Shown in pieces: positions 63,132 to 64,000 of a stretch of 64,000 bases of DNA. The position numbers were made by a program, and so were the translations under genes. The DNA is from Oligosphaera ethanolica. Its GTDB lineage: Bacteria > Verrucomicrobiota > Lentisphaeria > Oligosphaerales > Oligosphaeraceae. The notes below the pieces were generated by a model. It searched no databases and was not told the origin of the DNA. It worked only from the letters and a program-made list of their open reading frames with translations. The stretch lies in contig NZ_JAUSVL010000001.1 of the NCBI RefSeq assembly GCF_030814695.1, positions 558,001 through 622,000 of the forward strand. Reading direction: 5' to 3'. Each line of letters begins with the position of its first letter. The stretch's first letter is position 1.

Positions 63132-64000
63132 CTATTCACTGGCGAACTGAACACGCACCTCGCCCTGGCTGCAAAAGACCCAATAGCCCCTGCCCTCCTG
63201 CAAGACCATGCCCGTTCGCAGCTGCATATATCCGGCGTTATCGCCCTGCCATGTCGTTGCACTCGCCCCGACTGGCAACTGCAGTTTGCACTCGTTGACG
63301 GGGCTTACCAGATTCCAGCCCAGCTTGAGCAGCACCACGCCATCAGCGCGCACACCACGAATCGGCCCAAGCTCGGTGTCAACGGCCGAATACAGCCAGT
63401 AACCCCGTTCAGGACTAACAGCCGCGACGCGACGCTGCAGCCTGTAACGCCCGTTTTCCCAATACCAGATTCCGTTAGCGCCCGCCACCTCCAGAGCCTT
63501 TGCCAATTCTTCAGCATCGGCAGCCGTACTCATCATCGGCATTCCCACTAGGTTCCACCCAGATTTGCAGCGCAGGAAATACCCCGCCTCAGCCACGGCT
63601 GCAGAGACTATCTCCCATTCGCTGTTGGCCGAAACAGTCAAGACGCCGTTTTCCAACTCGCGCAGATCGTACATGGTTCCAACCGGCTGCTCGTCAACGA
63701 TCTGCTGAACAAACACCCCTCGCCCCACATCGGCCACCCTGATGTCCCACGTCAAGTCAACAGCAGCGCCGCCCGCACCGGCCTCGGCGCCGCCACCGCC
63801 AATCTGTACACGCCAACGGCTGATGCCATCAGCAGGCACAGACCGGAAGTCGCGCTGAAGGACACGCGGCGGATTCACCAAGTCATCGTAGCAAAGCAAA
63901 TGGGCGCTCAGTCCGGGCTCAGCGAATTCATCCCACGCATCCAACCCGTTCGCAGCGGTCGCAATTTCACCAAATACCAGCAAGTCCGGCGCGGCAGCGC
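63132..64000 (-). CDS. C-terminal part of a large protein with GWNLV modules
   Basis: The frame is open to the right window edge, so only the last 289 residues are seen. Two modules of about 80 residues each follow a pattern GWNLVGMPM...GIWYWENGRYRLQRR...ERGYWLYS and GWNLVSPV...WQGDNAGYMQLR...GRGYWVFCS. Such repeats are found in large secreted, Asp/Trp-rich proteins of PVC bacteria, although I cannot name the family. The region before them has a lower-complexity Gly/Ala stretch. The start and signal lie outside. It is followed downstream by the repeat-rich gap. Confidence 0.6.
   Translation of the reverse strand, partial: AAAPDLLVFGEIATAANGLDAWDEFAEPGLSAHLLCYDDLVNPPRVLQRDFRSVPADGISRWRVQIGGGGAEAGAGGAAVDLTWDIRVADVGRGVFVQQIVDEQPVGTMYDLRELENGVLTVSANSEWEIVSAAVAEAGYFLRCKSGWNLVGMPMMSTAADAEELAKALEVAGANGIWYWENGRYRLQRRVAAVSPERGYWLYSAVDTELGPIRGVRADGVVLLKLGWNLVSPVNECKLQLPVGASATTWQGDNAGYMQLRTGMVLQEGRGYWVFCSQGEVRVQFASE

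Noticed and set aside
1-64000. tRNA or rRNA genes
   Set aside because: No cloverleaf with a GGTTCRANNCC T-arm and no rRNA motif was found by eye. A covariance-model scan would settle this.

Overview
The window is a 64 kb piece of a GC-rich bacterial chromosome. The mix suggests a saccharolytic anaerobe of the PVC superphylum, most likely Lentisphaerota (Victivallales-like). Supporting features are a pseudopilin with an H-X9-DG C-terminus, a Cys-type sulfatase, many glycoside hydrolases without signal peptides, and a trimeric electron-bifurcating [FeFe]-hydrogenase under a Rex-type regulator. The taxonomic call is inference from gene content; no rRNA or tRNA gene was found to anchor it.

Layout. 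1-9.6 kb: a truncated GH36 alpha-galactosidase, a metallo-beta-lactamase-fold hydrolase, a URO-D-family protein, a GH106-like hydrolase, then ketosynthase, acyl carrier protein and thyX. 9.6-24.6 kb: pseudopilin, large DUF6259-like hydrolase, a metallophosphatase-PHP fusion, a membrane protein translationally coupled to an AraC regulator, GH10 xylanase, enolase-superfamily sugar-acid dehydratase, an FtsW-type SEDS protein, GH29 fucosidase and a DegT aminotransferase. 24.6-40 kb: a large 9-bp/104-bp satellite, IlvD-family sugar-acid dehydratase, hydrolase-like and TIM-barrel proteins, a TPR protein, MATE transporter, PIN/RHH toxin-antitoxin pair, CE7 esterase and a HAD/kinase pair. 40-50 kb: sulfatase, beta-helix and SDR genes in one operon, an SGNH esterase, a second beta-helix protein and a demi-ferritin. 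50-62 kb: dnaA, a sialidase-like protein, carB, then rex-hydC-hydB-hydA. The right edge holds a partial protein with GWNLV modules.

The genes fit import and intracellular breakdown of complex glycans (xylan, fucose- and sulfate-bearing and rhamnose-type polymers). Sugar acids would go through IlvD- and enolase-type dehydratases, and reducing power would leave as H2 through HydABC, with Rex sensing NADH/NAD+.

The most unusual content is between the genes. (1) At least ten loci carry arrays with a 9-bp period built on a GTCC (or GGAC) core. They range from perfect minisatellites to a degenerate form, and one has a 104-bp higher-order repeat. (2) A 368-bp element at 4135-4502 has 23-bp terminal inverted repeats and a perfect 8-bp target duplication, so it is a non-autonomous transposable element. 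Its end sequence recurs at several other places, including a 65-bp mini-element in front of the gene at 1776. (3) The dispersed elements are strings of hairpins whose stems keep pairing through compensatory changes and wholesale replacement of the inner stem. These three repeat classes abut each other in a fixed order. Two further points stand out: a 22-bp palindrome behind the rex promoter, and a DnaA whose DNA-recognition loop departs from the normal GGRDHTTV motif.
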